The translations under genes and the position numbers were made by a program. A DNA stretch of 6,426 nucleotides. Origin: JACJXF01 sp964349045 (lineage in GTDB: Bacteria; Bacteroidota; Bacteroidia; Bacteroidales; GCA-2748055). Shown in pieces: positions 1-4,978 of the stretch. Location: the NCBI GenBank assembly GCA_964349045.1, contig CAYGFI010000220.1:1-6426 (forward strand), in the 5' to 3' direction. How positions within the stretch are numbered: position 1 is the stretch's first letter; every line of letters begins with the position of its first letter. Below the pieces are notes generated by a model. The model ran no database searches. It saw nothing but the letters and a program-made list of their open reading frames with translations, and was not told the origin of the DNA.

Positions 1-2
1 GC

Positions 3-218
3 GAGATTGCCGCGTTTCATTGCGGAGATCACCCGGGAAGAAAGGAACCTACAACAGGTGAGATAAACTATAAAAATGTATTCAAACATATCCACAGCAA
101 GAATTATCAGGGTGTTATCTGCATGGAACATGGGATCAGTATTAAAGGTAAGGAAGGTGAAGTAAGATTGATTCAGGCTTACAGGGAAGTGGATCAATTT
201 GAAAATTTGACAATGTGA
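3..218 (+). CDS. Hydroxypyruvate isomerase-like TIM-barrel protein, C-terminal part
   Basis: The last 71 codons of a gene that begins before the window. The translation contains CGDHPGRKEPTTGEINY followed by a CMEHG motif and ends LIQAYREVDQF. This pattern is typical of the C-terminus of the hydroxypyruvate isomerase (Hyi) / xylose-isomerase-like TIM-barrel family, which isomerises small hydroxy-keto acids or sugars in the cytoplasm. The Glu of MEH probably corresponds to a metal-binding or catalytic glutamate of the family; that is inference from family knowledge. The last residues (QFENLTM) are encoded by the 8-bp tandem repeat that starts at 196, so the natural C-terminus has probably been overwritten by it. 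The neighbouring lactonase-like gene suggests a sugar-catabolism context. The family assignment is good, but the exact substrate cannot be told from this fragment. Confidence 0.8.
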   Translation, partial: EIAAFHCGDHPGRKEPTTGEINYKNVFKHIHSKNYQGVICMEHGISIKGKEGEVRLIQAYREVDQFENLTM

Positions 219-270
219 CAATGTGGCAATTTGAAATTTGACAATGTGACAATTTGAAAATTTGAAAATT
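196..270. repeat. 8-bp tandem repeat, consensus AATKTGAM, about nine units
   Basis: Nine consecutive units read AATTTGAA, AATTTGAC, AATGTGAC, AATGTGGC, AATTTGAA, ATTTGAC (7 bp, one base lost), AATGTGAC, AATTTGAA, AATTTGAA, followed by a partial AATT. The array spans the end of the upstream gene (its TGA at 216-218 is inside a unit), the whole intergenic space and the first apparent codon (TTG at 262) of the downstream gene. Similar runs are, as I recall, common between genes in some Bacteroidota. An array of this kind can change length by slippage, and because the unit is 8 bp each gain or loss shifts the reading frame. Confidence 0.85.
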
Positions 271-1398
271 CCGATTCTGTTGAAGAAAAGCAAAATTGGT
301 TTTTATGTACTTTTATTAGTAGTGTTGTTTTCATGTTCGGGTGAAAAGAATACTGTGAGGCTTTTTGTTGGAAAATTTACCGAAACCGGTCAGAAAGGAT
401 TCCAACTTTTAGAGTTGAATCAGGTAGATGGATCATTAGTTTTCATATCTGAATCAGATGCAGGTCCAAACCCTTCCTATTTTTGCTTTTCAAAAAAACA
501 TAAATTAATCTATGCTGCCAATGAGATTATGAATTTTAATGGTTCCCGGGGTGGCGGTGTGACAACCTTAAAATATGATGCCACAGCAGGCTCCATTGAG
601 AAAGTAAATGAATTTGGTGTGCCCGACGGGAGTCCTTGTTACATCTCTTTATCTCCCGGTGAGGATTTTTTATTTCTAGCTAATTATACCGGAGGTTCAG
701 TCACTGTAATTAAGTTAAATGAAAAGGGAATTCCCGAAAAAATTACAAATTCAATTTTTTTCGAAGCTAATGAGGGAAAGGTTTCTCATCCTCACATGAT
801 AATGTATTGTCCCTCAGGAAAGTTAGTTTACCTGACTGACCTTGGATTGGACCGGATTGTAATATTTAATTTTGACAGCATTGAAGGCCGGTTGCAGGAA
901 ATTCAGAACGGAATTGCAAATCTACCGGAAGGATCCGGACCGCGGCATTTTGTATTTAATCAGGATGGAACCATGATGTATGTTATTAACGAACTCAATT
1001 CAAGTGTTTCAGTTTTTAAGGTTGACGCAAACGGAGAACTCACCCCAATTCAGAACCTTTCAACTTTACGGGAAGGTTTTGATGAACAAAGCTTTTGCGC
1101 AGACATTCATCTTTCAAAGAACGGAGATTTTTTATACGGTTCAAACAGGGGTGAAAATTCAATTGTTACCTTCAGGATCAACAGCGACGGGTTGCTGGAC
1201 CTGGCAGGACAAACATCCTGTGGTGGCGACTGGCCGAGAAATTTTGTGATTGATCCCTCCGGGAAATATATTCTGGTGGGGAACCAGAGATCGGGGAATA
1301 TTTCGGTTTTCGGGATTGATACTGAAACGGGACTTCCTGTGGAAACAGGAGTGGATTTCAGGCTGAGTGGCGTGGCATGCCTGAAGTTTCAGGAATAA
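262..1398 (+). CDS. Lactonase-family (6-phosphogluconolactonase-like) beta-propeller lipoprotein
   Basis: A 378-residue protein of the seven-bladed propeller lactonase family (Pfam Lactonase, PF10282), whose characterised members hydrolyse 6-phosphogluconolactone or related lactones. Blade motifs recur along the chain: GPNPSYFCFS (68-77), GSPCYISLSPGEDFLFLANYTG (123-144), HPHM (176-179), DLGLDRIVIF (193-202), GPRHFVF (226-232), ADIHLSKNGDFLYGSNRG (280-297) and GDWPRNFVIDPSGK (322-335). The N-terminus is a lipoprotein signal: a KKSK basic patch, a hydrophobic stretch, and the lipobox LFSC with Cys25. The protein is therefore probably anchored in the envelope, which argues for an extracytoplasmic lactone or another substrate rather than the classical pentose-phosphate step. 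No ATG exists upstream of the signal peptide. The start at TTG 262 lies in the tandem repeat; TTG 280 would give a more standard MKKSKIGFYV start. It converges with, and overlaps by 10 nt, the PIN relic on the other strand. Confidence 0.85.
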   Translation: MKIPILLKKSKIGFYVLLLVVLFSCSGEKNTVRLFVGKFTETGQKGFQLLELNQVDGSLVFISESDAGPNPSYFCFSKKHKLIYAANEIMNFNGSRGGGVTTLKYDATAGSIEKVNEFGVPDGSPCYISLSPGEDFLFLANYTGGSVTVIKLNEKGIPEKITNSIFFEANEGKVSHPHMIMYCPSGKLVYLTDLGLDRIVIFNFDSIEGRLQEIQNGIANLPEGSGPRHFVFNQDGTMMYVINELNSSVSVFKVDANGELTPIQNLSTLREGFDEQSFCADIHLSKNGDFLYGSNRGENSIVTFRINSDGLLDLAGQTSCGGDWPRNFVIDPSGKYILVGNQRSGNISVFGIDTETGLPVETGVDFRLSGVACLKFQE

Positions 1399-1646
1399 TT
1401 ACCGATCAAGTCCCTTATGGTCAGAATTTTTGTGTTTTGGATTTTTTTGATTTCTAATAAGTCCTTGTCGCCAGTGACTAAAAAGTCTGCATCAGAGTCA
1501 ACTGCCAAATTCAAAAGGAAATTGTCTTTAAGGTCGCGACATAGGTTTATTTCGGATTTGACTTTTATAAGTATTCCGTACAGGTCAATTATCTGAATGA
1601 GCTGGCTGATATCACTTTTTGAGAAATATTTTTTCAACCTTGGCCT
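1389..1646 (-). pseudogene. PIN-domain toxin, N-terminal part deleted
   Basis: This matches the C-terminal part of PIN-domain toxins of type II toxin-antitoxin systems (the COG1569-like 'PIN family toxin component'), which cleave RNA using a cluster of four acidic residues. Recognisable blocks are RPRLKKYFSKSDI, then CRDLKDNFLL and DADFLVTGDKDLL, then a terminal ILTIRDL. Intact family members are about 135-140 residues. Here the first 55 or so, including the N-terminal DTN-type catalytic Asp and probably the second acidic residue, are missing. Homology begins at RPRL, just 2 nt from the antitoxin stop, and the frame is closed by a TAG a few codons upstream. An open frame from a TTG at 1637 gives 82 residues, but it starts inside the conserved fold and would lack half the active site. 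A non-functional remnant is the best reading. Confidence 0.8.
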
Positions 1647-1648
1647 TT

Positions 1649-1855
1649 TTATCGGGCTTTTCTAACCGATTCCACTTCCTTGGTAATTTCTTCTATAGAT
1701 GGAGCGTCTCCTGAATGCATTCTTAATCTATTAAGTAATTCTGAAAACTCAGATTTTACTTTTTCTTTTTTTATCCTGATCAAATCCATATCCGCAAGGT
1801 TTTTAATCAGACTTTTTGCTTTTGGATTTAGAATTTCAATTCTTATAGATTCCAT
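1649..1855 (-). CDS. Small antitoxin-like protein preceding a PIN toxin
   Basis: A 68-residue protein starting MESIRIEILNPKAKSLIKNL and ending VESVRKAR. Its N-terminus (xIRIEIxNPKAxxLIKxL) and its APSIEEI-EVESVR segment match a small protein family that, in Bacteroidota, usually lies directly upstream of PIN-domain toxins and is taken to be their antitoxin. That is recognition by pattern rather than by a search. It starts with ATG behind an AT-rich leader, and a promoter-like site lies 17 nt upstream. The following PIN gene has lost its N-terminal part, and the deletion ends within a few bases of this gene's stop. A few native C-terminal residues may therefore also have been lost, since relatives often continue past VR-x-x-R. 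It may still be expressed as an orphan antitoxin. Confidence 0.65.
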   Translation of the reverse strand: MESIRIEILNPKAKSLIKNLADMDLIRIKKEKVKSEFSELLNRLRMHSGDAPSIEEITKEVESVRKAR

Positions 1856-1871
1856 ATTAATTTGTTTTTAA

Positions 1872-1902
1872 CAAAGATATATAAAACCGTCAAGTATTGA
1901 AA
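1872..1902 (-). promoter_or_regulatory. Probable promoter of the antitoxin-like gene
   Basis: On the minus strand, TATCTTTG (plus 1872-1879) fits the Bacteroidota -7 box TAnnTTTG. A TTTC (plus 1899-1902), one base from the TTTG -33 box, lies 19 nt upstream of it. The predicted transcript start would be roughly 10 nt before the ATG at 1855. The site is consistent in position and spacing, but short motifs of this kind also arise by chance in AT-rich DNA. Confidence 0.5.
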
Positions 1903-2190
1903 ATTTCGTATAATTGATGAACATTCCGTCCTTGCGCCACAACAGTTTTACACATCTCATTAATAAATTATAAAATCCGGATTAATATAAAAGATCAGTA
2001 ATATTTGACCGGAATCATTTTTAAGATATTGGTTTTTGATCAAGGGATTTATCATGAAAAATAGTCTGAAAATGCCGGAATTATAAAAGCTTCCTCAAAC
2101 TGGTCTGAGGAATGCAAAAATGAGGTATAAGATTAATTTCAGCATTTTTTTTTCATTCAGACTGGCAATTATGGATTTTATTAAACAATA
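1903..2190. other. Intergenic region without a recognisable gene; one hairpin at 2091-2112
   Basis: I see no credible coding sequence here on either strand. The only structured element is a perfect 7-bp inverted repeat, TTCCTCA (2091-2097) and TGAGGAA (2106-2112), around an 8-nt loop. On the minus strand it is followed by GCTTTTATAA, so it could act as a weak terminator for transcription running leftwards. No gene that needs it is visible, and its role is unknown. Confidence 0.5.
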
Positions 2191-2222
2191 TTTGTGCATT
2201 ATCTATTATAATGTTAGATTTG
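2191..2222 (+). promoter_or_regulatory. Consensus Bacteroidota promoter of tRNA-Pro
   Basis: TTTG at 2191-2194 and TAGATTTG at 2215-2222 are both perfect matches to the Bacteroidota sigma-ABfr consensus (TTTG, 19-21 nt, TAnnTTTG), with a 20-nt spacer. The predicted start is near 2228-2230, about 30 nt upstream of the mature tRNA 5' end. That suits a short precursor leader trimmed by RNase P. Confidence 0.75.
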
Positions 2223-2257
2223 CACTCCCTTTAAAAAAAGAAAAACCGGTAATATTT

Positions 2258-2331
2258 CGGGGTGTAGCGCAGTCCGGTAGCGCACCTGGTTTGGGACCAG
2301 GGGGTCGCAGGTTCGAATCCTGCCACCCCGA
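2258..2331 (+). tRNA. tRNA-Pro, anticodon TGG
   Basis: A complete cloverleaf of 74 nt. The acceptor stem is CGGGGTG (2258-2264) paired with CACCCCG (2324-2330), and the discriminator is A2331. The D arm is GCGC/GCGC (2267-2270, 2280-2283). The anticodon stem is CCTGG/CCAGG with loop TTTGGGA (2290-2296), putting TGG at 2292-2294, which reads proline codons CCN. The T arm is GCAGG/CCTGC with loop TTCGAAT (2312-2318). The 3' CCA is not encoded, since ACAAAA follows, so it must be added by a nucleotidyltransferase. The gene has its own promoter and terminator and is therefore a single-tRNA transcription unit. Confidence 0.97.
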
Positions 2332-2393
2332 CAAAAGAAAAAGCCTTCCCGCAATAGCGGGAGGGCTTTATTTTTTCAGACGCGTTGAAAGCT
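2316..2393 (+). repeat. Direct repeat copy 1: tRNA 3' end, terminator and flank
   Basis: This 78-nt block covers the 3' side of the T arm, the acceptor 3' strand and discriminator of tRNA-Pro, the terminator hairpin and 17 nt beyond the T tract. It aligns without gaps to 2500-2577, with 72 of 78 bases identical by my count. This is the copy attached to the intact tRNA. Confidence 0.85.
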
Positions 2394-2468
2394 CGCTTTC
2401 AAAAGCGGATGGAAAAATAAAGCAGTAGTGAGCGAGCGACAGCGAGGCGAATGAAGGCTTTTTCTTTT
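2333..2468. repeat. Nested inverted repeats downstream of tRNA-Pro
   Basis: Three concentric inverted pairs share one centre. The outer arms are a perfect 16-bp pair, AAAAGAAAAAGCCTTC (2333-2348) and GAAGGCTTTTTCTTTT (2453-2468). The middle arms are about 2365-2377 (GCTTTATTTTTTC) and 2411-2423 (GGAAAAATAAAGC), one mismatch. The inner arms are TTGAAAGC (2385-2392) and GCTTTCAA (2395-2402) around two bases. The layout suggests that the terminator flank was copied in inverted orientation, or that the whole folds as one long imperfect hairpin competing with the simple terminator. Confidence 0.7.
2340..2376 (+). terminator. Intrinsic terminator of tRNA-Pro
   Basis: A 13-bp stem, AAAGCCTTCCCGC (2340-2352) with GCGGGAGGGCTTT (2357-2369), contains one G-T pair and a 4-nt AATA loop. 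It is followed by A and six T residues (2371-2376). It begins only 9 nt after the tRNA discriminator base. On the opposite strand the preceding A tract gives a second T run, so it may also stop leftward transcription. Confidence 0.9.
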
Positions 2469-2499
2469 AGAACACCCCCCAACCAGGATCAGCGAAGCT

Positions 2500-2577
2500 A
2501 ATCCTGCTACCCCGACAAAAGAAAAAGCCTTCCCGCTAAAGCAGGAGGGTTTTATTTTTTCAGACGGGTTGAAAGCT
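2500..2577 (+). repeat. Direct repeat copy 2: decayed tRNA 3' end with terminator
   Basis: A second copy of the block at 2316-2393, offset by 184 bp, with six substitutions and no gaps. It preserves CCTGC, then TACCCCG (one change from CACCCCG) and the discriminator region, but nothing upstream resembles the rest of a tRNA. The preceding bases (AGGAT..AGCGAAGCT..ATCCT) instead form a small hairpin. This is therefore a tRNA-Pro 3' fragment rather than a functional gene. It may come from tandem duplication of a tRNA-terminator unit followed by decay, or be a leftover of an attachment-site duplication. Confidence 0.8.
2525..2560 (+). terminator. Second, weakened terminator hairpin
   Basis: The stem AAGCCTTCCCGC (2525-2536) pairs with GCAGGAGGGTTT (2541-2552) around TAAA, with one C-A mismatch and extra G-T pairs. 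It is followed by ATTTTTT. It is the duplicated counterpart of the hairpin at 2340-2376 and is somewhat weaker. It could act as a back-up terminator for tRNA-Pro. Confidence 0.65.
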
Positions 2578-2746
2578 TACATCAAGAGATGACATGCGTC
2601 ATCAAATGCTTTGTTTGGAAGCGCATCAAACTAAATACTTTAATCCTGGATTTGGTCATTCTGTATCACGCTGAGATCCGAAAGGCAAAGAGAGGAATAA
2701 AACATCACACATTATATGATGTAAAAACATACAATCCACCTTGTAT
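2578..2746. other. Intergenic stretch with no gene recognised; small palindrome at 2588-2603
   Basis: No coding sequence with family character is visible here; the short open frames on both strands are low-complexity and resemble nothing I recognise. GATGAC (2588-2593) and GTCATC (2598-2603) form a perfect 6-bp inverted repeat around ATGC, with no T tract. Its role is unknown. Confidence 0.5.
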
Positions 2747-2776
2747 TTTGTCCAATAAATTGCAATTATAACTTTG
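2747..2776 (+). promoter_or_regulatory. Promoter-like site upstream of the ATPase remnant
   Basis: TTTG (2747-2750) and TAACTTTG (2769-2776) match both boxes of the Bacteroidota promoter, with an 18-nt spacer that is slightly shorter than usual. Transcription would start near 2782 and run into the ATPase remnant. It may be the original promoter of that gene, left behind by an internal deletion. Confidence 0.45.
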
Positions 2777-2825
2777 ATTATTAGCCAATATTTTCTTCCA
2801 TTTACCTTGGAAATCAGCCAATAAA

Positions 2826-2957
2826 TCAAGAGACATGAAAGAGGCACTGGATCTATTGGAAACAGCGGGTATTGTTTACAGGGTAAAACGAACAAGTGGA
2901 GCAGGTTTACCACTGGCAGCAGGTGTTAATGAAGCTTACTTTAAGCCATTTTTATAA
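2826..2957 (+). pseudogene. C-terminal fragment of an AAA/DUF4143 ATPase
   Basis: The frame reads SRDMKEALDLLETAGIVYRV, then KRTSGAGLPLAAGVNEAYFKPFL and a TAA. This matches the segment found in DUF4143 (COG1373-type) ATP-binding proteins, where a short helical region (ALDLLxxAGLVYRV) leads to xSxGxPLxAxVN and FKxLFLDVGL. Intact proteins are about 380-450 residues, with a P-loop AAA domain first. Here no P-loop or other upstream part is present, since the frame is closed by TGA at 2775-2777. The fragment also stops just before the conserved LDVGL. An ATG at 2835 falls inside the conserved motif, so a 40-residue product is unlikely to be a real gene. I read it as a relic of a mostly deleted gene. 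Confidence 0.7.
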
Positions 2958-3068
2958 CCCCACCGTCATTTTTTCAACAGATAGTGTTTTGCATTTGAAT
3001 TTGTCCATTACAAAGTTGATTATGGCTGCTTAAGATGTTTAATAAGACTTAAAGCCGGAATAAAAATC

Positions 3069-3076
3069 TAAATTTG
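3069..3076 (+). promoter_or_regulatory. -7 box candidate for the kinase-regulator operon
   Basis: TAAATTTG matches TAnnTTTG exactly. No TTTG lies at the usual spacing upstream, so only half of a promoter is recognisable; an activator may be needed. The box ends only 7 nt before the ATG at 3084, so the transcript would begin at or within a few bases of the start codon. Confidence 0.4.
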
Positions 3077-3083
3077 CATTGTA

Positions 3084-4133
3084 ATGAAAATGAATGCAAA
3101 CATAAAAAAGATTTTAAAAGTAGCACTCTATACTTCGCCTTTAATAGGGATATTAGCTATTACTCCAATGTTCATAATAAGGACTGTATCTTACAATATA
3201 TACCCGAGAGCTGTTCTATCGATCACACTAATCATCTTTTTTGCCTGGGTAATTAATATTTTCCTTATTTATTTCTGGAGAAAATTTGAATTCCGGAAAG
3301 AATCTTTCAATATACTAAGATACTTTTTAAGCTATTTACTATCAGCTTCTTTTATTATGGTTGCAATGAGAATGCGTAAATTAATTTTTTCCGGTTTAAA
3401 TGCGAATTGCGAGATAAGCCAATCCCATTCTCCATACGCAACTATTGTTATGGCTATTTCTCTAAATACGGTTATTTTAATTATACTTGACTTAATCTTA
3501 CTTAAAGAGAAAAAAACAAAAATTGAAATTGAAAATGCCCAGTTGAAATTAAAAAACAGCGAAGCGTTAAACCAGCAGTTAAAACAACAAATTCATCCGC
3601 ATTTTCTGTTCAACTCTTTAAATACGCTCAAATCTCTGATAAACAAATCACCTGATGTTGCAGAAGATTATCTCATAAGGTTGTCTGATTTTCTGAGGGC
3701 ATCTGTTTCAGCAGGAAATGATAATATTGTAAAGGTAAAAGATGAACTTAAAATGTGCCTTGATTACCTGGAGATGCAGAAGATACGATACGGTGAAGCT
3801 TTACAATTTAGCATAGATATTCCTGAAGAAATATACCTGACAGGATTTGTTCCTGTATTTTCACTTCAACTATTATCTGAAAATGCGATCAAGCATAATG
3901 CTTTAACCAACGAATCACCTTTGCAAATACAAATAAAATATGAGGAAAGCAGAATTACGGTTATCAACAACCTGCAACCTAAATTAATTACGGAAACGAC
4001 AACGGGTTCAGGCTTGACAAATCTTGCCGAACGGTACAAAATTTTATCGGGCGATGAAATCATTATTCATACAACAGCTAATCAATTTTCTGTAAGTATA
4101 AAAATTCTTAATGATGAAAATAGTAATTATTGA
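3084..4133 (+). CDS. LytS/YehU-type sensor histidine kinase with four membrane segments
   Basis: A 349-residue inner-membrane sensor of the LytS-like histidine kinase family (Pfam His_kinase, PF06580). Four hydrophobic segments lie at about 13-32, 43-64, 82-98 and 118-140. They are followed by a charged coiled-coil linker (KEKKTKIEIENAQLKLKNSE) and the phosphoacceptor motif QQIHPHFLFNSLN (168-180), where His171 is the likely phosphorylation site. The ATP-binding part has LLSENAIKHN (263-272, N box) and GSGLTNLAERY (308-318, G box). There is no large periplasmic domain, so the signal is probably sensed in or near the membrane. The ATG at 3084 is chosen; ATG 3090 is a close alternative. The gene overlaps the response regulator by 23 nt, which indicates translational coupling. 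Its partner is almost certainly that regulator; the stimulus is unknown. Confidence 0.93.
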   Translation: MKMNANIKKILKVALYTSPLIGILAITPMFIIRTVSYNIYPRAVLSITLIIFFAWVINIFLIYFWRKFEFRKESFNILRYFLSYLLSASFIMVAMRMRKLIFSGLNANCEISQSHSPYATIVMAISLNTVILIILDLILLKEKKTKIEIENAQLKLKNSEALNQQLKQQIHPHFLFNSLNTLKSLINKSPDVAEDYLIRLSDFLRASVSAGNDNIVKVKDELKMCLDYLEMQKIRYGEALQFSIDIPEEIYLTGFVPVFSLQLLSENAIKHNALTNESPLQIQIKYEESRITVINNLQPKLITETTTGSGLTNLAERYKILSGDEIIIHTTANQFSVSIKILNDENSNY

Positions 4134-4875
4134 AGATGAGCAACATACTGCAGACGATCTGGCCGAAACCATTTTAAAAGTTGATGCAAAGGCACAAATT
4201 ATGGCAAGTTTACAGTCTGTTAAAGAAGCTGTTTCGTATTTTCAAATAAGTGAAAAGCCAGATTTGATATTTTGCGATATACAATTAGGTGATGGCTTAA
4301 GTTTTGAAATATTTAATAAAATTTCAATCAACTCTCCGGTAATTTTTTGTACGGCTTATGATGAATATGCTTTAAAGGCATTTAAAGCAAATGGAATTGA
4401 CTACATTTTAAAACCGTTTACCAAAAAAACAATTCAGGAATCGCTAAATAAATACGAAGAGCTAAAGCATAGTTTCATTAACAATATACCATCATACCAA
4501 ACAATACTTGATCTATTGGAAGGCAGAAAAAATCAAAAACAGGTTTCAGTTTTAGTTTACCAAAAAGACAATATTATACCGGTAAAACTTGATGATATCG
4601 CTCTATTTTACATTGAATATGAAGTTACACATCTCTTAGCTTTTGACCAAAAACAATACTCCATAAATAAAACACTTGAAGAATTGGAAAAAATTACAGG
4701 AAGTGATTTTTACAGGGCCAACAGACAATTTTTAATCAATCGCAAATCCATAACAAATGCTTCCCAGTATTTCGCCCGCAAGTTATCAGTAAGCCTTATT
4801 ATACCTTTCAAAGAAAAAATCATTATTAGCAAAGAAAAATCCAGAGATTTTTTGAACTGGTTATCGTGTAGTTAA
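4111..4875 (+). CDS. LytTR-family response regulator
   Basis: A 254-residue cytoplasmic DNA-binding response regulator. The receiver domain (3-118) has the acidic pocket E8-D9-E10, the phosphorylation site D56 in FCDIQLGDG, T81 in FCTAYDEYA and K101 in ILKPF. The LytTR DNA-binding domain follows at about 144-250, with the typical IEYEVTHLLAF and FYRANRQFLINRKSI blocks, and the protein ends FLNWLSCS. LytTR proteins bind paired direct repeats upstream of their targets. The gene starts inside the kinase gene (ATG 4111, or 4114 to give MKIVIIEDE), so kinase and regulator form one unit. The exported-receptor gene 103 nt downstream is the obvious candidate target. Part of a second, related regulator gene survives at 5850-5885. 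Confidence 0.95.
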   Translation: MMKIVIIEDEQHTADDLAETILKVDAKAQIMASLQSVKEAVSYFQISEKPDLIFCDIQLGDGLSFEIFNKISINSPVIFCTAYDEYALKAFKANGIDYILKPFTKKTIQESLNKYEELKHSFINNIPSYQTILDLLEGRKNQKQVSVLVYQKDNIIPVKLDDIALFYIEYEVTHLLAFDQKQYSINKTLEELEKITGSDFYRANRQFLINRKSITNASQYFARKLSVSLIIPFKEKIIISKEKSRDFLNWLSCS

Positions 4876-4902
4876 ATTTTTCAAATGAATATCTCGCACT
4901 CC

Positions 4903-4916
4903 TTTTTGTCCGCTTC
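4903..4916 (+). repeat. Shared 14-mer TTTTTGTCCGCTTC, copy 1
   Basis: This 14-mer lies 27 nt after the regulator stop and 62 nt before the receptor gene. An identical 14-mer lies at 5908-5921, upstream of the DUF2147-like gene. The flanks are also related, so both copies belong to a longer homologous segment running from the last codons of the LytTR gene into the spacer. It may be a conserved regulatory element or simply shared ancestry. No clear intrinsic terminator is present in the spacer 4876-4978. Confidence 0.7.
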
Positions 4917-4978
4917 GGTTATTTATTATTAAAAATGCAGGTGCCTGTTTATAATTTTACCCCTTCAAAATAAAAAGG

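Noticed and set aside
196..270. CRISPR-like array
   Set aside because: The units are 8 bp and directly adjacent, without spacers, and no cas genes are present.
980..1249. An 89-residue frame inside the lactonase gene
   Set aside because: It is an out-of-frame shadow of the well-supported propeller gene.
1680..1871. A hydrophobic 63-residue plus-strand frame
   Set aside because: It is antisense to the antitoxin-like gene, whose family pattern is better.
2120..2428. A 102-residue open frame on the plus strand
   Set aside because: It runs through tRNA-Pro and its terminator; the GVAQSGSAPGLGPGGRRFESCHPD-like stretch is simply the tRNA translated.
2316..2577. Integrative element bounded by attL/attR at tRNA-Pro
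   Set aside because: Only about 106 bp separates the copies and no integrase or cargo is present, so a current integrated element is not supported; it is kept only as a possible origin of the repeat.
2589..2771. A 60-residue open frame on the plus strand between the tRNA repeats and the ATPase remnant
   Set aside because: No recognisable motif and no upstream promoter or ribosome site; it ends inside the promoter-like element at 2747-2776.
2656..2913. An 85-residue open frame on the minus strand
   Set aside because: It covers the antisense of the DUF4143 fragment, has no family character, and is hydrophobic only because of AT-rich composition.
3866..4063. A minus-strand frame inside the kinase gene
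   Set aside because: It is antisense to the ATP-binding domain coding region and shows no independent support.
4938..4947. CAGG-TG-CCTG inverted repeat before the receptor gene as an operator
   Set aside because: The arms are only 4 bp and no second copy is seen upstream of the other candidate target, so it is not distinguishable from chance.
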